NCBI RefSeq assembly: GCF_026210795.1
Contig: NC_089434.1
Coordinates: forward strand, 5,518,001-5,582,000
Direction of reading: 5' to 3'
Source: Rhizophagus irregularis
Taxonomy: Eukaryota; Glomeromycota; Glomeromycetes; Glomerales; Glomeraceae
Length of the DNA: 64,000 nucleotides
Each line of letters starts with the position of its first letter. Position 1 is the first letter of the stretch. Below, in pieces: positions 35,817 through 46,710 of this stretch. Position numbers and translations under genes: made by a program. The notes under the pieces are model-generated. The model was given only the letters and a program-made list of their open reading frames with translations, had not been told where the DNA came from and did not search any database.

Positions 35817-36680
35817 ATGTCGATCCGTTTATCATGTGGACTGTGGACTTGCGGAACCTGGTGACGCAAACTAGATTAAGAAGTAGAGTACTTTGTAATC
35901 TTTTACTATCTATATTTTTTTTAAACAAAAGAAACCGGCTTGTCATTTTATCGCCTGATTCCCATATCAATCAATCATTTGCATTTATTATGTTTGATAT
36001 AAATGGTGCACTTTATTATATAATTTCGTACTTTCAAATTTATGTCGATCCGTTTATCATGTGAACTGTGGACCTGCGGAACTGAGTACGGTTAGCTAAA
36101 CTGTACTGTACGAAGTGAGAACTCACCAATCAGATTTTATTGTACGATAAATAAAAAAAATTTAAAAGTATACAATGAGTTATGATTGGCTAAAATATTT
36201 TCGTACAGTACAGTTTGACCGTACAATACAGTTTATCTATTTACCTTGCGGTACCTAGTGGCGCAAACTAGATTAAGAAGTAGAGTACTTTGTAATCTTT
36301 TACTATATATATTTTTTTTTAAACAAAAGAAACCGGCTTGTCATTTTGTCGCCTGATTCCCATATCAATCAATCATTTGCATTTTATTATGTTTGATATA
36401 AATGGTGCATTTTATTATATAATTTCGTACTAACTCTTTAACTTTTAAAAACAAAATAAAATAAAAAAATGAATTTCATTTTCAAATTTATGTCGATCCA
36501 TTTATCATGTGGACTGTGGACTAGTGGCGCAAACTAGATTAAGAAGTAGAGTACTTTGTAATCTTTTACTATCTATATTTTTTTTAAACAAAAGAAATCG
36601 GCTTGTCATTTTATCGCCTGATTCCCATATCAATCAATCATTTGCATTTTATTATGTTTGATATAAATGGGAAAAATTAA
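35817..36680 (+). repeat. Three tandem copies of the upstream region of the 492-aa gene
   Basis: A unit beginning AAATTTATGTCGATCC.TTTA followed by TCATGTG(A/G)ACTG, then GCGCAAACTAGATTAAGAAG, ending at TGATATAAATGG, occurs at about 35813, 36038 and 36486. Copy B has a single version. The middle unit is split by the inverted-repeat element at 36086. The array may multiply promoter-proximal sequence. Confidence 0.8.
36086..36224. mobile_element. 139-bp inverted-repeat element
   Basis: Left end GTACGGTTAGC-TAAACTGTA followed by CTGTACGAA; right end TTCGTACAGTACAGTTTGAC followed by CGTAC. The arms pair over ~25 bp with a small indel. It interrupts the second upstream-repeat unit, which dates it after the triplication. 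The target duplication is unclear. Confidence 0.6.
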
Positions 36681-36733
36681 TTTTATGTAAAACAACAAAT
36701 AACACGAGAAATTTCAAACAAAAAAAAAAAAAT

Positions 36734-36740
36734 TATAAAA
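36734..36740 (+). promoter_or_regulatory. TATAAAA box of membrane-protein copy 2
   Basis: TTATAAAAGATAG lies ~65 bp upstream of ATG 36802, matching position and context in the other two close paralogs. Confidence 0.5.
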
Positions 36741-36801
36741 GATAGAAAATCTAAAAAATTTTTTTTATTCAAACTATCTCAATTCGTGATTATGTACAAA
36801 A

Positions 36802-38280
36802 ATGTCATCATCTAATTCATCTTATAATCCAGCTGAAGAAACAATTAATTCAATTCTCACTGGATTACTTCCAGTATTGATAGTTGGTCTGTTTAATGGT
36901 TTTGAAGATGGTAAAAAAAAGAAATTATCTGTGATAAATATATTTGATGATTTTGTTATATTTGCATCTATTGTCATATATCCTTTAATTACAGCAATTG
37001 AGTGGTATCAATATTATAGCAACTATTACAAAAAAACAGTTATTATAAATTACACCTTTATAGCATTTTTTGGAATAATTTCATATATCTATTTCTTATT
37101 GGTTCAATACATAAATGAAGAGAATGAAAAGAATGAAGAAGAAAACAATGAAAATGTAAGCTCGGTTGAAGAAGAAAAAAAAATTGATAAGAGAGGAAGT
37201 AATGAAATAAGTATAAATGTGGATAATGAAAATGGAAACAACAAAAATGGAGAGAATGAAAAGAATGAAGAAGAAAACAATGAAAATGTACTAAGCTTGG
37301 TTGAAGAAGAAAAAAAAATTGATAAGAGAGGAAGTGATGAAATAAATATAAATGTGGATAATGAAAATGGAAACAACAAAAATGAAGAGAATGAAAAGAA
37401 TGAAGAAGAAAACAATGAAAATGTAAGCTCGGTTGAGGAAGAAATAAAAATTGATGAGATAGGAAGTGATGAAATAAGTAAAAATGTGGATAATGAAAAT
37501 GGAAACAACAAAAATGAAGAGAATGATGAAAAAATAAATGGGAGAGAAATAATCAAAATAATCATAAAAGCGTTATTTGAAAGATCTATAAATGAAATAC
37601 AATTGTTAGCTTGCTACTTCATTTTTGTGCTTACTATTTCAACATATTTTGGGTATGATGCCTTTATCCATGGTGATCATGATCTCTCGTTTGGTTTTAA
37701 TAACCCTAACAAGGTTTATAATCACATGAGTAGTTATTGCATTGAAAACTTTGGAGTTAACAAATGCAACAGTTTGAGGCTAACAAATATAATAATATAC
37801 TTTGCTGGAATTGTATTTTATGTTTTACATGGGCTTTATATCTCAATTTTACGCATTCGCAAACTTCGTGAAGGCAAATTGGGACGTTACTTAGAAAACT
37901 TTAAACATATCGATCAATTCACTACAATCTTAAATGTTTTTAAACATATCAATATAGTGTTATTAATTGTTTATCCAGCTATTGTATCTGGATATTTAAT
38001 TAGCACCAGTCCTATTACCACAAAAATAGCTTTTGGAATTTGTACTTTATCTTTTACTAGATTAGTTGACCATTTTAATGAAAACCCTGATAAAATCAAT
38101 ACATTAATCTCCATTTATCTGAATGGCGAAGGAAATAGTAAAGATAAAGAGCAAATAGATAAACTAACAGAAGAGATAGAAAAACTAACAAATAAGATAA
38201 ACAATCAAACAAACGTGATATATAATCTAAGAAATGAGATAAAAGAGAATAAGCTGAACAAAGTGGAAAACGTGAATTAA
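36802..38280 (+). CDS. Multi-pass membrane protein, lineage-specific family, 492 aa (copy 2, triplicated loop)
   Basis: Intronless paralog of the 384-aa protein. Membrane-like segments at ~17-33, 50-68, 79-102, 267-286, 328-350, 380-400 and 403-420. The first cytoplasm-like loop is expanded by three in-frame tandem units (residues ~107-239; DNA 37120-37251, 37252-37386, 37387-37518; 44, 45 and 44 codons), each running ENEKNEEENNENV..., a KID-containing acidic stretch, then a Ser-rich bit and VDNENGNNKN. Between segments 4 and 5 is YCIENFGVNKCN (Cys313 and Cys322). The end carries TTKIAFGICTLSFTRLVDHF and a coiled coil (IDKLTEEIEKLTNKINNQ). Start chosen at the ATG aligning with the paralogs plus an extra Ser-rich tetrapeptide. 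Function unknown. The minus-strand frame at 37104-37565 is a shadow of the repeat. Confidence 0.88.
   Translation: MSSSNSSYNPAEETINSILTGLLPVLIVGLFNGFEDGKKKKLSVINIFDDFVIFASIVIYPLITAIEWYQYYSNYYKKTVIINYTFIAFFGIISYIYFLLVQYINEENEKNEEENNENVSSVEEEKKIDKRGSNEISINVDNENGNNKNGENEKNEEENNENVLSLVEEEKKIDKRGSDEININVDNENGNNKNEENEKNEEENNENVSSVEEEIKIDEIGSDEISKNVDNENGNNKNEENDEKINGREIIKIIIKALFERSINEIQLLACYFIFVLTISTYFGYDAFIHGDHDLSFGFNNPNKVYNHMSSYCIENFGVNKCNSLRLTNIIIYFAGIVFYVLHGLYISILRIRKLREGKLGRYLENFKHIDQFTTILNVFKHINIVLLIVYPAIVSGYLISTSPITTKIAFGICTLSFTRLVDHFNENPDKINTLISIYLNGEGNSKDKEQIDKLTEEIEKLTNKINNQTNVIYNLRNEIKENKLNKVENVN
37120..37518 (+). repeat. In-gene tandem repeat, 132/135/132 bp
   Basis: Three consecutive codon-preserving units; a partial fourth (GAGAATGATGAAAAA) joins the rest of the gene. 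Identity between units is high (mostly substitutions), so expansion is recent. The other two close paralogs have a single unit. Confidence 0.92.
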
Positions 38281-38545
38281 GAAATGAAAAAAATTGAAAT
38301 AGGAACTAAAAAAGAACAAAGGAGCGAAAAAAAATATATTGAATGTGGTATTTAGTTTTTTTCAGGAAATATAGAGGTATAAAATGGTAGCTAGTTAAAT
38401 ATATAATTCTGTAAAAATTTATGTCATTTATAAATATTACATGTATATATATCATATATTTTATCTTCAATTAAATATTGTAAGATTTATTATCACATTA
38501 ATAAACAAAGTGTTAAAGTTAACTTTCTTTTAATGGCTCGCATAT

Positions 38546-39670
38546 GCGTTATTATTATTTGGATGAAGTTTATATTGTGTAGTACATAAAAAATTTATCA
38601 TGTGATCAATATGTAATTTTATTGGCGGGTAAGTTTATCACGTGACTGAGAACTTAAATAAATTCTTTAATTACTCTCCCTTAAAAGTCAACTAATCAGA
38701 TGTCACGATTTTATATATAACCTTTTTTTATTAATAAACAATAAACAATAAACTCCGGGTCCCTGGTCAATTTTAAATTTCAATGTTATGTGAACCGAAA
38801 AATTGAATTTGTGTTGTGAAACTGTTTGCGATTAGTGAAATGTTTCGCCTATTTTGAGTTTCAGTTTTGGCTATTCCGAAACTGTCAAAACCTGGTGAAA
38901 TGTCTGAAACCTAGCAAAACTTCCGAAACTCAGCGAAACTAAAATTGTCATGCATGTCATAATTGGTTGTTAAATAAGTTTCATATCCAAAATCCAGTTG
39001 TAGATTACACGCCCGTTCATTCAATTTACATTAAATTTTAAATTTCAAAATCGCAATCTAAATTCTTTTTATCATTCGTGTTTTCATATTTATTTATTTT
39101 ATTCGCTTTAGTTGGAATATTAAATAAATTATATATATATATACTATATACTAGCCGTTGAACCCGTCAACCCGTTGCTCCGCCGCAACGTCAGATAAAC
39201 ATACACGTGATCGGTACGACGGTTAAATGTTATACGCGATTTTATACAGTCTTTCGGGTGCACAGGTATAAATTCGTAGTCTAAACATTACGGATACACA
39301 GGTATAAATTGTAGTCTAAACGTTACAGGAACACAGATATAAATATGTAATCTAAACGTGACTGTCACACAGGAAAACAATTATTATATAGTAGATTTTT
39401 ACCATATTTACAATATCCAATCATATTCCGATTATGACGAAATTTTTTAAATGGAAGTTGATATTTGGTAGCAAGTGTCAAAAATGAGAACTTGTACAAA
39501 ATCCTACCTTACATCTAAAATAATTTAAATGAGAAATGAGATCTTGGAATCATATGATTATACCTTATAGCCAATTAAAAGTTAAACATTTAACACGTGA
39601 CTTTTTTAGGTTTCAGAGTTTCGCCAGTTTCGGAATTTTGCACAATTGGCAAAACCAGTTTCGCCTCACA
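38546..39670. other. Intergenic with a short ~43-bp tandem repeat
   Basis: At about 39258-39375 three units share CACAGGTATAAAT...GTAGTCTAAACRTTAC. Just before, at 39160-39195, is ACTAGCCGTTGAACCCGTCA followed by ACCCGTTGCTCCGCCGCAACG, a G/C-rich motif that looks like a transposon end but has no partner in view. No coding region. Confidence 0.5.
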
Positions 39671-40419
39671 CATTTAGGACGTGCTCACTGCTCACTTGTC
39701 ATCTAGTAGAAATTGCAAAGAGTATGATAACAAAAACTTTAATTTTTGTTATTTTTATTAATTTTCTTATTTACTAGATCAAAAGCATTGTTTCTATAAT
39801 CAAAATACAATGAGCCTTTTCTACGATCATGTATATGCGACAGATAACCATCACACAGTTCAGGCTGTCATATGCCTTTACACCTCACATTATCTGTTAG
39901 AGGTGTATTGAATATGAATAATAAACATTTTAAATACTTTATACCAAACAAACAATTTTTTTAAGCACTACGATAATTTTATTTCCTAGTAAATAAGAAA
40001 TAAAAATAAAAATATTGGAAAAAAATCAGTAAAAAAAATAGAACAAGTCGTCTAAATAAAAAAAACGTAGAAGAGGGGGGATGAGCACATTAAAAATCGA
40101 GAAATAGATTATCACAAACACGGAAAGAGTTTCGTAATTCGTACACGACAAGAATTTAGAAAAAAAAAGATTCAACATAAGAACCGAATATAGACTTGGC
40201 TTACAAAAGGGTTTTTTATACAAAGCATATGATTTATAACGGTGTTACGGGTATTACAAAAAAAAAAAAGATTTTTACGAAAAAAAATGCGAGAACGAAA
40301 TGTATTAAAAAAAATCGAACTGATCAAAAAGGACAGTGATATATAGTACAGTAATGTTCACGTACAGTAATGTTCACGTACTGTAATGTTCACGTACTGT
40401 AAGCCCAAGCCCACCTACC
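39671..40419. repeat. Duplicated segment, second copy (left of hAT insertion)
   Basis: Counterpart of 22452-23190. Includes a local expansion: (TGTAATGTTCACGTAC) repeated about three times at 40340-40400, versus fewer in the first copy. It continues after the hAT element at 42913. Confidence 0.85.
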
Positions 40420-40709
40420 TAGTGTTTCGATCCGTTTCCGGGTTCAACCGGATAAACCCGGATAAATTTTTTTTTTAGGTATCCGGATAATTACGGTTTT
40501 TACCCGGATAAATATCCGGATAAAAAATAGTAAGATTGACCCGGAATCCGGATAAAAAACAATTTTTTTTTAAAAAATTTAAATCACTTATTAATTTTCA
40601 TAACATTTCATATATTTTTAATACTATGATTCAATTTGGTAAATTCATATTATATAAAGGCTAGATTTTACTTTAAAGATATAATAATATATTTTTTATT
40701 ATTTTTAAT

Positions 40710-42248
40710 CCCTATAAGAAATATGTATACGGAAAGGATACGTTTTGTATACATTTTATGTACGTTTCTATAGATTCCGTGTACAAATTCCGTATATTTA
40801 ATAAGCAATTCATTTTTGAACATTTTTTAAAAAAACTAATGTATACGGAAAAAATTAATCATACGGAATGTATACGGAATTTTTAAACTTAATATTTTTA
40901 GAAAATAATTTTACAAAAATCTCGTATCATACTAACACGAGATCACGTGATTGTTTATTGTTTTGTTATGATACGTTTTTTGTTTTTATATAAACCCTTA
41001 CTTTGATGAGTTTGATCTTCCGATCTTCCTTTCTGTCTTTCCCTTCCTTCTCTTTTCTCTTGTCTTATTTTTGTTATTTTTCTAAATTTTTCTTCTTTTT
41101 TCGTCACCCCCCTTTTAAAAAAAAATTTTTTTTTTTCGTACCTCACTTTAAAAATTTTTTTTTTCATCACTCTCCTTTAAAAAAAAAATTTTTTTGATTT
41201 TATTCTTTTATTCCCACTCTTCTTTTTTTTAAAAAAAATTTTCTTCTTTCTATTTCTATTTCCTCTTTATAAAAAAATTTTTTGTTTTTCTAACTTTGAC
41301 GTCCTCCCTTTAAAAAAATATTTTTTTTAACTTTCCTAACTTCGTTACTCTCTTTTTAAGAAAATTTTTTTTTTAATTTATTCTTTATTCCCCTTTCTTT
41401 TTTATTTATATTTATCCCTTTTTTTATTTCATAGGCCAGCAGATTTTTTTTTGTGAGAAGATTCAGTTTCTTTTTTCTTTTTTGTAGATCAGTTTGGGAG
41501 TCCTTTCCTTTTTGTAGGATTGTTCAGGATTTTTTTCTTTTTTTAGGTCAGTTCAAATTTTCTTTTTTTTTTTTGTAAGTTGGATTCAGTTTCTTTTCTT
41601 TTTGTAGGTTGTTTCAGTTTTGTTGCTTCAGAGACTTCTTTTTTTGTAGGTCAGTTTTGGATTTATTTTGTTGTTTTGGTTTCTTTTTCATCAGATGCTT
41701 CATAATTCTTTTCATTTATGTAGGTCAGACATTCTGGAGTTCTCTTTCTTTTTTTGTAGGAATGCTGACCTTTGGTGACTTGGACGATTGCAGATACTAT
41801 ATGAAGGGGGTTTTTGTTTCCAATTAAGTTAGACGTTCTTTTTTGTTTTTTTTAGGTTGTTTGACTCCAAATGAACCTGAAATTATAGATAATTTTGGTT
41901 GCAATAGGTGGCCTTAATAAAGAGGGAATTTTCATAATGTATTTGTATTTTGTTTATTTTTTATTTTATATTTAATTTAATAAAGTAAAATTAGATTTAT
42001 GTAAATATAATTATAGTAAACTGTAATACAAATAGTAAATTCAGTGACCAAATCGTATAAATTTCGTGATAAAATCAGTGATCAAATCATGTAAATTCCG
42101 TATGAATTCCGTGCAAATTCCGTATCCAAACCATATTTTTAGTGATACGGAATTGTGCATTTTTCCGTATCCTATTATGATACGTTATTTCTAAGGAAAA
42201 AAATCGTATAAAAACTTTATAAAAAACGTATCCAATTTTTTTATAGGG
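40710..42248. mobile_element. Nested inverted-repeat unit inside the hAT element
   Basis: Left CCCTATAAGAAAT and right ATTTTTTTATAGGG pair, and both ends are followed inward by GGATACGTTTT and many TACGGAA/TTCCGTA words in opposite orientations. This looks like an independent element that inserted into the hAT, or the hAT's acquired cargo. Target duplication is unclear (AAT at most). Confidence 0.5.
40986..41870 (+). repeat. Pyrimidine/TAG array with TATA-box leader
   Basis: TATATAAACCC at 40988 is followed ~30 bp on by a long CT-rich leader. From 41003 to 41400 there are repeated CCCTTTAAAAAAA-TTTTTTTT blocks. From 41430 to 41870 come about nine acceptor-like polypyrimidine-TAG sites (TTTTTGTAGGTCAG and similar) spaced 25-110 bp apart. 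The layout resembles the 24.8-26.0-kb array. Open frames at 41003-41197 and 41609-41827 are Phe/Ser low-complexity by-products. Confidence 0.5.
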
Positions 42249-44176
42249 AATTATTCATTAACTACAAGGAAATAATTTTAAATTATATCGCATAATTTGA
42301 ATATAAAATATTAAATTCGCGGCATTTATTATTAAATTTATATAGTTCAGCATTTAATTATATAATATAGTTAATATTATACAGTATTTATTTATTTTGG
42401 TTATTTAGGACTAGATTAACTGTAATTTAAATTTAATAAATAAAGGATAAATGCTATAAATTGATTAATAAATTTTTACAAGAATCCCGTGAAATTTAAT
42501 TGTTATAAATTTAATAAATGCCACGAATTTAGTTCAATAAAGCCACAAATTAAAGCCACAGATTTAATCAAATAAATCATGAATTTAATCAAATAAAAGC
42601 CACATATTTAAGTAAAAAATACACTAATTTAATTAAATAATGCCACATTTGAATTTAATAATTGCCACGAATTTAATTAAATAAATGTTACATATTAAAT
42701 TAATTAAATGCCATATATTAAATTAAATGAATGCCACGAATTTTATTTAATAAAAATGATCTATAGTAAAAAAAAATTTTGTTAATTTTATCCGGGTTTC
42801 GGTTTCTATCCGGATATATCCGGATTTTTATCCGAGTCGGATAATCCGGATAGAAACCGGATATTTTTTTTAATTTATCCGGATGACGGTTTCTGCCCGG
42901 ATCGAAACACTACACCTACCCACCCCACTGCCCTGTTAAAGGTTGGAACAAATGTAGGCCACCAAATATGATAAATTGACTATTATTGATAAGATTTTTT
43001 TAAAGTGAAATAAATAATAATCCTTTTTTTAATCATTGTATTCCATGGTACATTATCTATAACAAAAAAGTAAAACAAGTAGTATTAATAAACCGATTAT
43101 TCTTCGTGGAACTTTAGTATTTGTTTCATGCATATTTTATTAATTTTCTTTCAACAAAAAGCCTTCTTTTAATATATACTTAATCTGTATAATTATTGAA
43201 CAAAAAGAAATCATTATGTTGATTTTACGCCACTGACGCGCGATTTCTCTATTTATTTTAAGTAGAAAATTTATTTTCGTGTTTACTTACTTTTTTGAAA
43301 AAAGAAAAGGTATTATTCATACGTAAACTCAAATACATCATCATTAATTTATGCACGCCAAGAAACGCGTTTGTTCTTCTTTCTACTAACAATCCCTTGG
43401 CTTTTGTTATATATGTATTCCCTCCCCTTACTCGTTTCATACAACTTTTCGTTACTGCGCAAGTTTCATGATATTATATAAAAGCAGCCAATTAAGTCTC
43501 GAAAAAAATCTTTATAAGAATTTCATGAAATGAAAAAATTCAATTATGCCCAGTCCGTTGTTAAAATTATGTTTAAATTATGTTTAATATATACATAAAA
43601 TTATGATTCATAAGCTTTTTCCCCCATCAAAAAACCAAAAAAACACAAAAAAAAAATAAAAAAAAAATAAATAAATAAAAAAATGATGAGGAGAGTTCGG
43701 TAGGTTAAACGAATGAATTAAATTATAATTCGTTAAAAAATATCATTGTACAAATAGAATTTCGTAAACGATTTAAGATTTTTTTACTGGGTTACAAAAT
43801 TTTAATGTTTTTTTTTCTATATATCTACACCTTACCTTCCTTTTCGTTTTCGTTTTATTTTCTTTTATATCTCGGAGATTCTAAATTCGTATTTACTATT
43901 CCCGATTGCCGTTGAAATTTCTTTTTTATCTTTTTGAACGTTATTTTTTTTTTCTTCTCTTGTTTCTGCTTCTTTTTGTTTTGTTTTTTTTATTTTCATT
44001 ATTATTATCTTCATTTTATTAGTCTTTTATTTTTAATAAATTTATACTTATTGGGTTATTTCACATGAAAATTCTTAAAAAAATTCAGGATATTTTCCTG
44101 AATCCTGAGATTCTTTTTTCATAAATGTTTACATTGTTGCTTAATTTTCTCAAGAATGTTTAAACTTTTTTGAATG

Positions 44177-44496
44177 AGTGCTTCGATCCGTGTACGGATT
44201 GATCCGGATTGATCCGGATGAAATCAAAAATCCGGATGAAATCCGCGGTTTGAACCGGATTTCGTCGGATCCATCCGGATTGCCAGTTTTCGGATAACTT
44301 AAAATATTTCTGAAACCAATGATCAGAATTTAACAATTTAAGGCATGTTTGATAGTGCTTGACGTTGCGCATTTAATGGTAGGACTGGATTTTTTGAAAT
44401 AATTTTTTTTTATCCGGATTTTCGTTTAATAACAATTTTCATCCGGATTAAATGTTATTCAATCCGGATGACGGATTTCATCCGGATCGAAGCACT
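44177..44496. mobile_element. 320-bp hAT-related MITE
   Basis: Terminal inverted repeat AGTGCTTCGATCCG / CGGATCGAAGCACT (14 bp, perfect), differing by one base from the 2.5-kb element's terminus, with the same ATCCGGATGACGG subterminal motif and many ATCCGGAT words. It is absent from the equivalent place in copy A (33270-33330). No 8-bp duplication is visible; flanking sequence appears partly deleted. The 70-codon minus-strand frame inside is a by-product. Confidence 0.78.
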
Positions 44497-46060
44497 ATTT
44501 TCTACTTAAATCGTGCAAATCCTCAACATATAATCTCTACGTAATTGTCTTGATGAAATTGAACACGAATCGCTTGCTTAACTAAAATTCTTTATTTATT
44601 CTTATAAAATATAATTAAAAAATTCGATAAAATGTAATAAATAGATAATAAAAATTTTCGTCCACTTTATCTAAGTATAGTTTATAATGCTTCAATATCG
44701 GGCACTAGAATCTTTTTTTTTTGTTAGTAATACGCGGCAAATGAATAAACAATAGTTTAGTTCAGTGCATGTTCATGCAAGACTTACCGTAAAAAGCTCT
44801 GTCACGTGATATCCAACAATAAATTTTTTTCGCGTGCCAATAATGTGCAATCTTGAAAAATCAAATTTGAATTTATAATAATTAGTACTTGTAATTACAT
44901 ATTCAATTATATATTTTATTTAATTATTAAATAAAATAAAATAATATTTGATATGAAAAAAAAATAATAAAATATTTATTTTTCTGGTTAATATAATTGC
45001 TTTATCATATAATAACCTAAAAAAAAAATGGATTGAAAAATTAATTATATTAAAAATATTTGCCAAAGAATTTATTACTGCATGCATTCAATAAAATGTT
45101 TAAACTCATAATAAATGACTGAAAATACTGAGAATAATATAGATAATATTAGCGTTGCGTTACAAATAGAAAAGATCCGCTAACAAATAAATTACGCGTT
45201 TACCATGATGATCCTTCAAGTATAATACGATAAGCATTGATTTTTTTTTAAAAAAAATAGTATTGTTTTTTTTAATACTTAAATAAAAATGTTTTTTGTA
45301 CAATTAATTTATTACCAAATGAAATTTTATAGAAAATTTAATAAATTATATATATAAGCTACAAATATGTTACGTCTTTAAAAATTGTGTGTAAACGCTG
45401 GAACACACTTATACGGCGATGAATACAATAAAATATTATATAGGTTAAATCTAGAATTTAAGTATTTAACGAATTATCGTATGGTCACTATGGTCGAAAG
45501 TATAGCATTACACAATTATTACAATTATTGAACGTATCATAAGAGATCTGATACAGTAATATAATAATTACAGAGTTAAGGAAAATTTAAAAATGCAGAT
45601 ATTTTAACGTTAGAGTCTATTTAAAGATTTATTTTATAAATAAATAAATTACTGCATTCTTACCTTCAAACTTAGTATTATTATTTCATTTATTTTAAAA
45701 AACAAATTACTCAAAAAAAATTTTTGCGAGTGCCATTAATGAGAGTTCATCCGATCATATTGCACTATTTTCAAAAGCTAATCATATATATTAGAAACTT
45801 TTTTTGATATTGTTTCTAAATAGTTGAATTGTCGGTTAAAATTTGTATCTGTCTTGAATGGACCTAGAGTGTCTGCGACAGTTTATAAATGGCGTTACCG
45901 ACTAATTTTTCTTCTTTTTTTTTTTAATTAAATATATTAAATATTATATAATTTCGTACTAACTCATTAAATTTTTAAAAACAAAATAAAATAAAAAAAA
46001 TGAATTTCATTTTTCAAATTTATGTCGATCCGTTTATCATGTGGACTTGTGGGTCTGCTG

Positions 46061-46389
46061 ATTTACCCCAGTAACGCCACAAAAAATTTCCACACATTGA
46101 AAAAATCTCAAAATGGAAAACAGGAAAGGTGTGACGCCGGTGACATTTTGTGGCGATACTGAGGAAGATTACTCCAACACTTTTCTGCCCCCACGTGATC
46201 ATAGTAAAAATATTTGTCACCCTCCGCGTTTCCCTTTTTTCATAAGTATTCTGGGGACTTGGATTTTTTTCGAGGTATGAAAAATTATTTATCACATCAT
46301 TATTAATCACATGGTTAATTTCTTAATTCCGTAATGCCGGCCAAAAAGTCACGTGGGGGCAGAAAAGTGACGGTGATACTGGGGTAAAT
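46061..46389. mobile_element. ~330-bp MITE, same family as 22234-22448
   Basis: Ends ATTTACCCCAGTAACGCCAC and GTGATACTGGGGTAAAT share the TTACCCCAGTAAC.CCAC terminus and the CCCACGTGA / TCACGTGGG inner inverted repeat with the 22-kb element. TCTGCTG occurs on both sides (46054-46060, 46392-46398), offset by a few bases, as a probable target duplication. Inserted in copy B only. Confidence 0.75.
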
Positions 46390-46650
46390 GATCTGCTGCA
46401 AAAAGTAACGAAACAATGAAACCTGCAAAAAATTAGTGGCGCAAACTAGATTAAGAAATCGAGTACTTTATTTGTAATCTTTTACTATCTATATTTCTTT
46501 AAACAAAGAACATTGACTTTGACTGATTCACATATCAACCATTTGCATTGATATAAATGGAAAAATTAATGTTATGTATGTTATGTAAAACAACAAATAA
46601 CACGAGAAATTTCAAAAAAAAAAAAAAAAAAAATTATAAAAGATAAAAAT

Positions 46651-46657
46651 TATAAAA
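46651..46657 (+). promoter_or_regulatory. TATAAAA box of membrane-protein copy 3
   Basis: TATAAAAGAT is present twice (46635 and 46651); the second is 60 bp before ATG 46711, as in the paralogs. Confidence 0.5.
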
Positions 46658-46710
46658 GATAAAAAAATCTAAAAAAAATATTTTTTCTCAATTCGTGAAT
46701 TATTTACAAA

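Larger units (their letters stand above)
31855..38545 (+). repeat. Large duplicated segment, copy A (partner 43010-48200)
   Basis: Long blocks match in the same order in both copies: CATTGTATTCCATGGTACAT; GATTTTACGCCACTGACGCG; TCGTGATTTAAG-type text near 33340; CATGATGATCCTTCAAGTAT; GGCGTTACCGACTAATTTTT; the membrane-protein gene; and TTAATGGCTCGCATATGCGT after it. Copy A carries extra hAT elements (33667-33860, 33895-34273) and a three-fold repeat before the gene. Copy B carries its own insertions (44177-44496, 46061-46389). Confidence 0.88.
40420..42912. mobile_element. 2,493-bp hAT-type element with 8-bp target duplication
   Basis: Perfect 15-bp terminal inverted repeats TAGTGTTTCGATCCG / CGGATCGAAACACTA, flanked by CACCTACC at 40412-40419 and 42913-42920. 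The empty site is present at about 23182-23190 in the duplicate segment (CCCACCTACCCACCCC), proving insertion after the duplication. Subterminal regions hold many CCGGATA/TATCCGG repeats. No transposase frame is present, so it is non-autonomous. The interior holds a second inverted-repeat unit (40710-42248) and a pyrimidine-rich array. Confidence 0.92.

Noticed and set aside
37104-37565. 153-codon minus-strand frame rich in Ser/Phe
   Set aside because: It is the antisense of the acidic repeat in the 492-aa gene; its repetitiveness mirrors that repeat and nothing supports transcription.
39160-39195. GC-rich ACTAGCCGTTGAACCCG... block as a Helitron or retroelement end
   Set aside because: No second end, hairpin-CTRR or target duplication could be found, so the class cannot be stated.
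41003-41827. Phe-rich frames in the pyrimidine array
   Set aside because: Translation of CT/T-rich repeats; no conserved start, no balanced codons.
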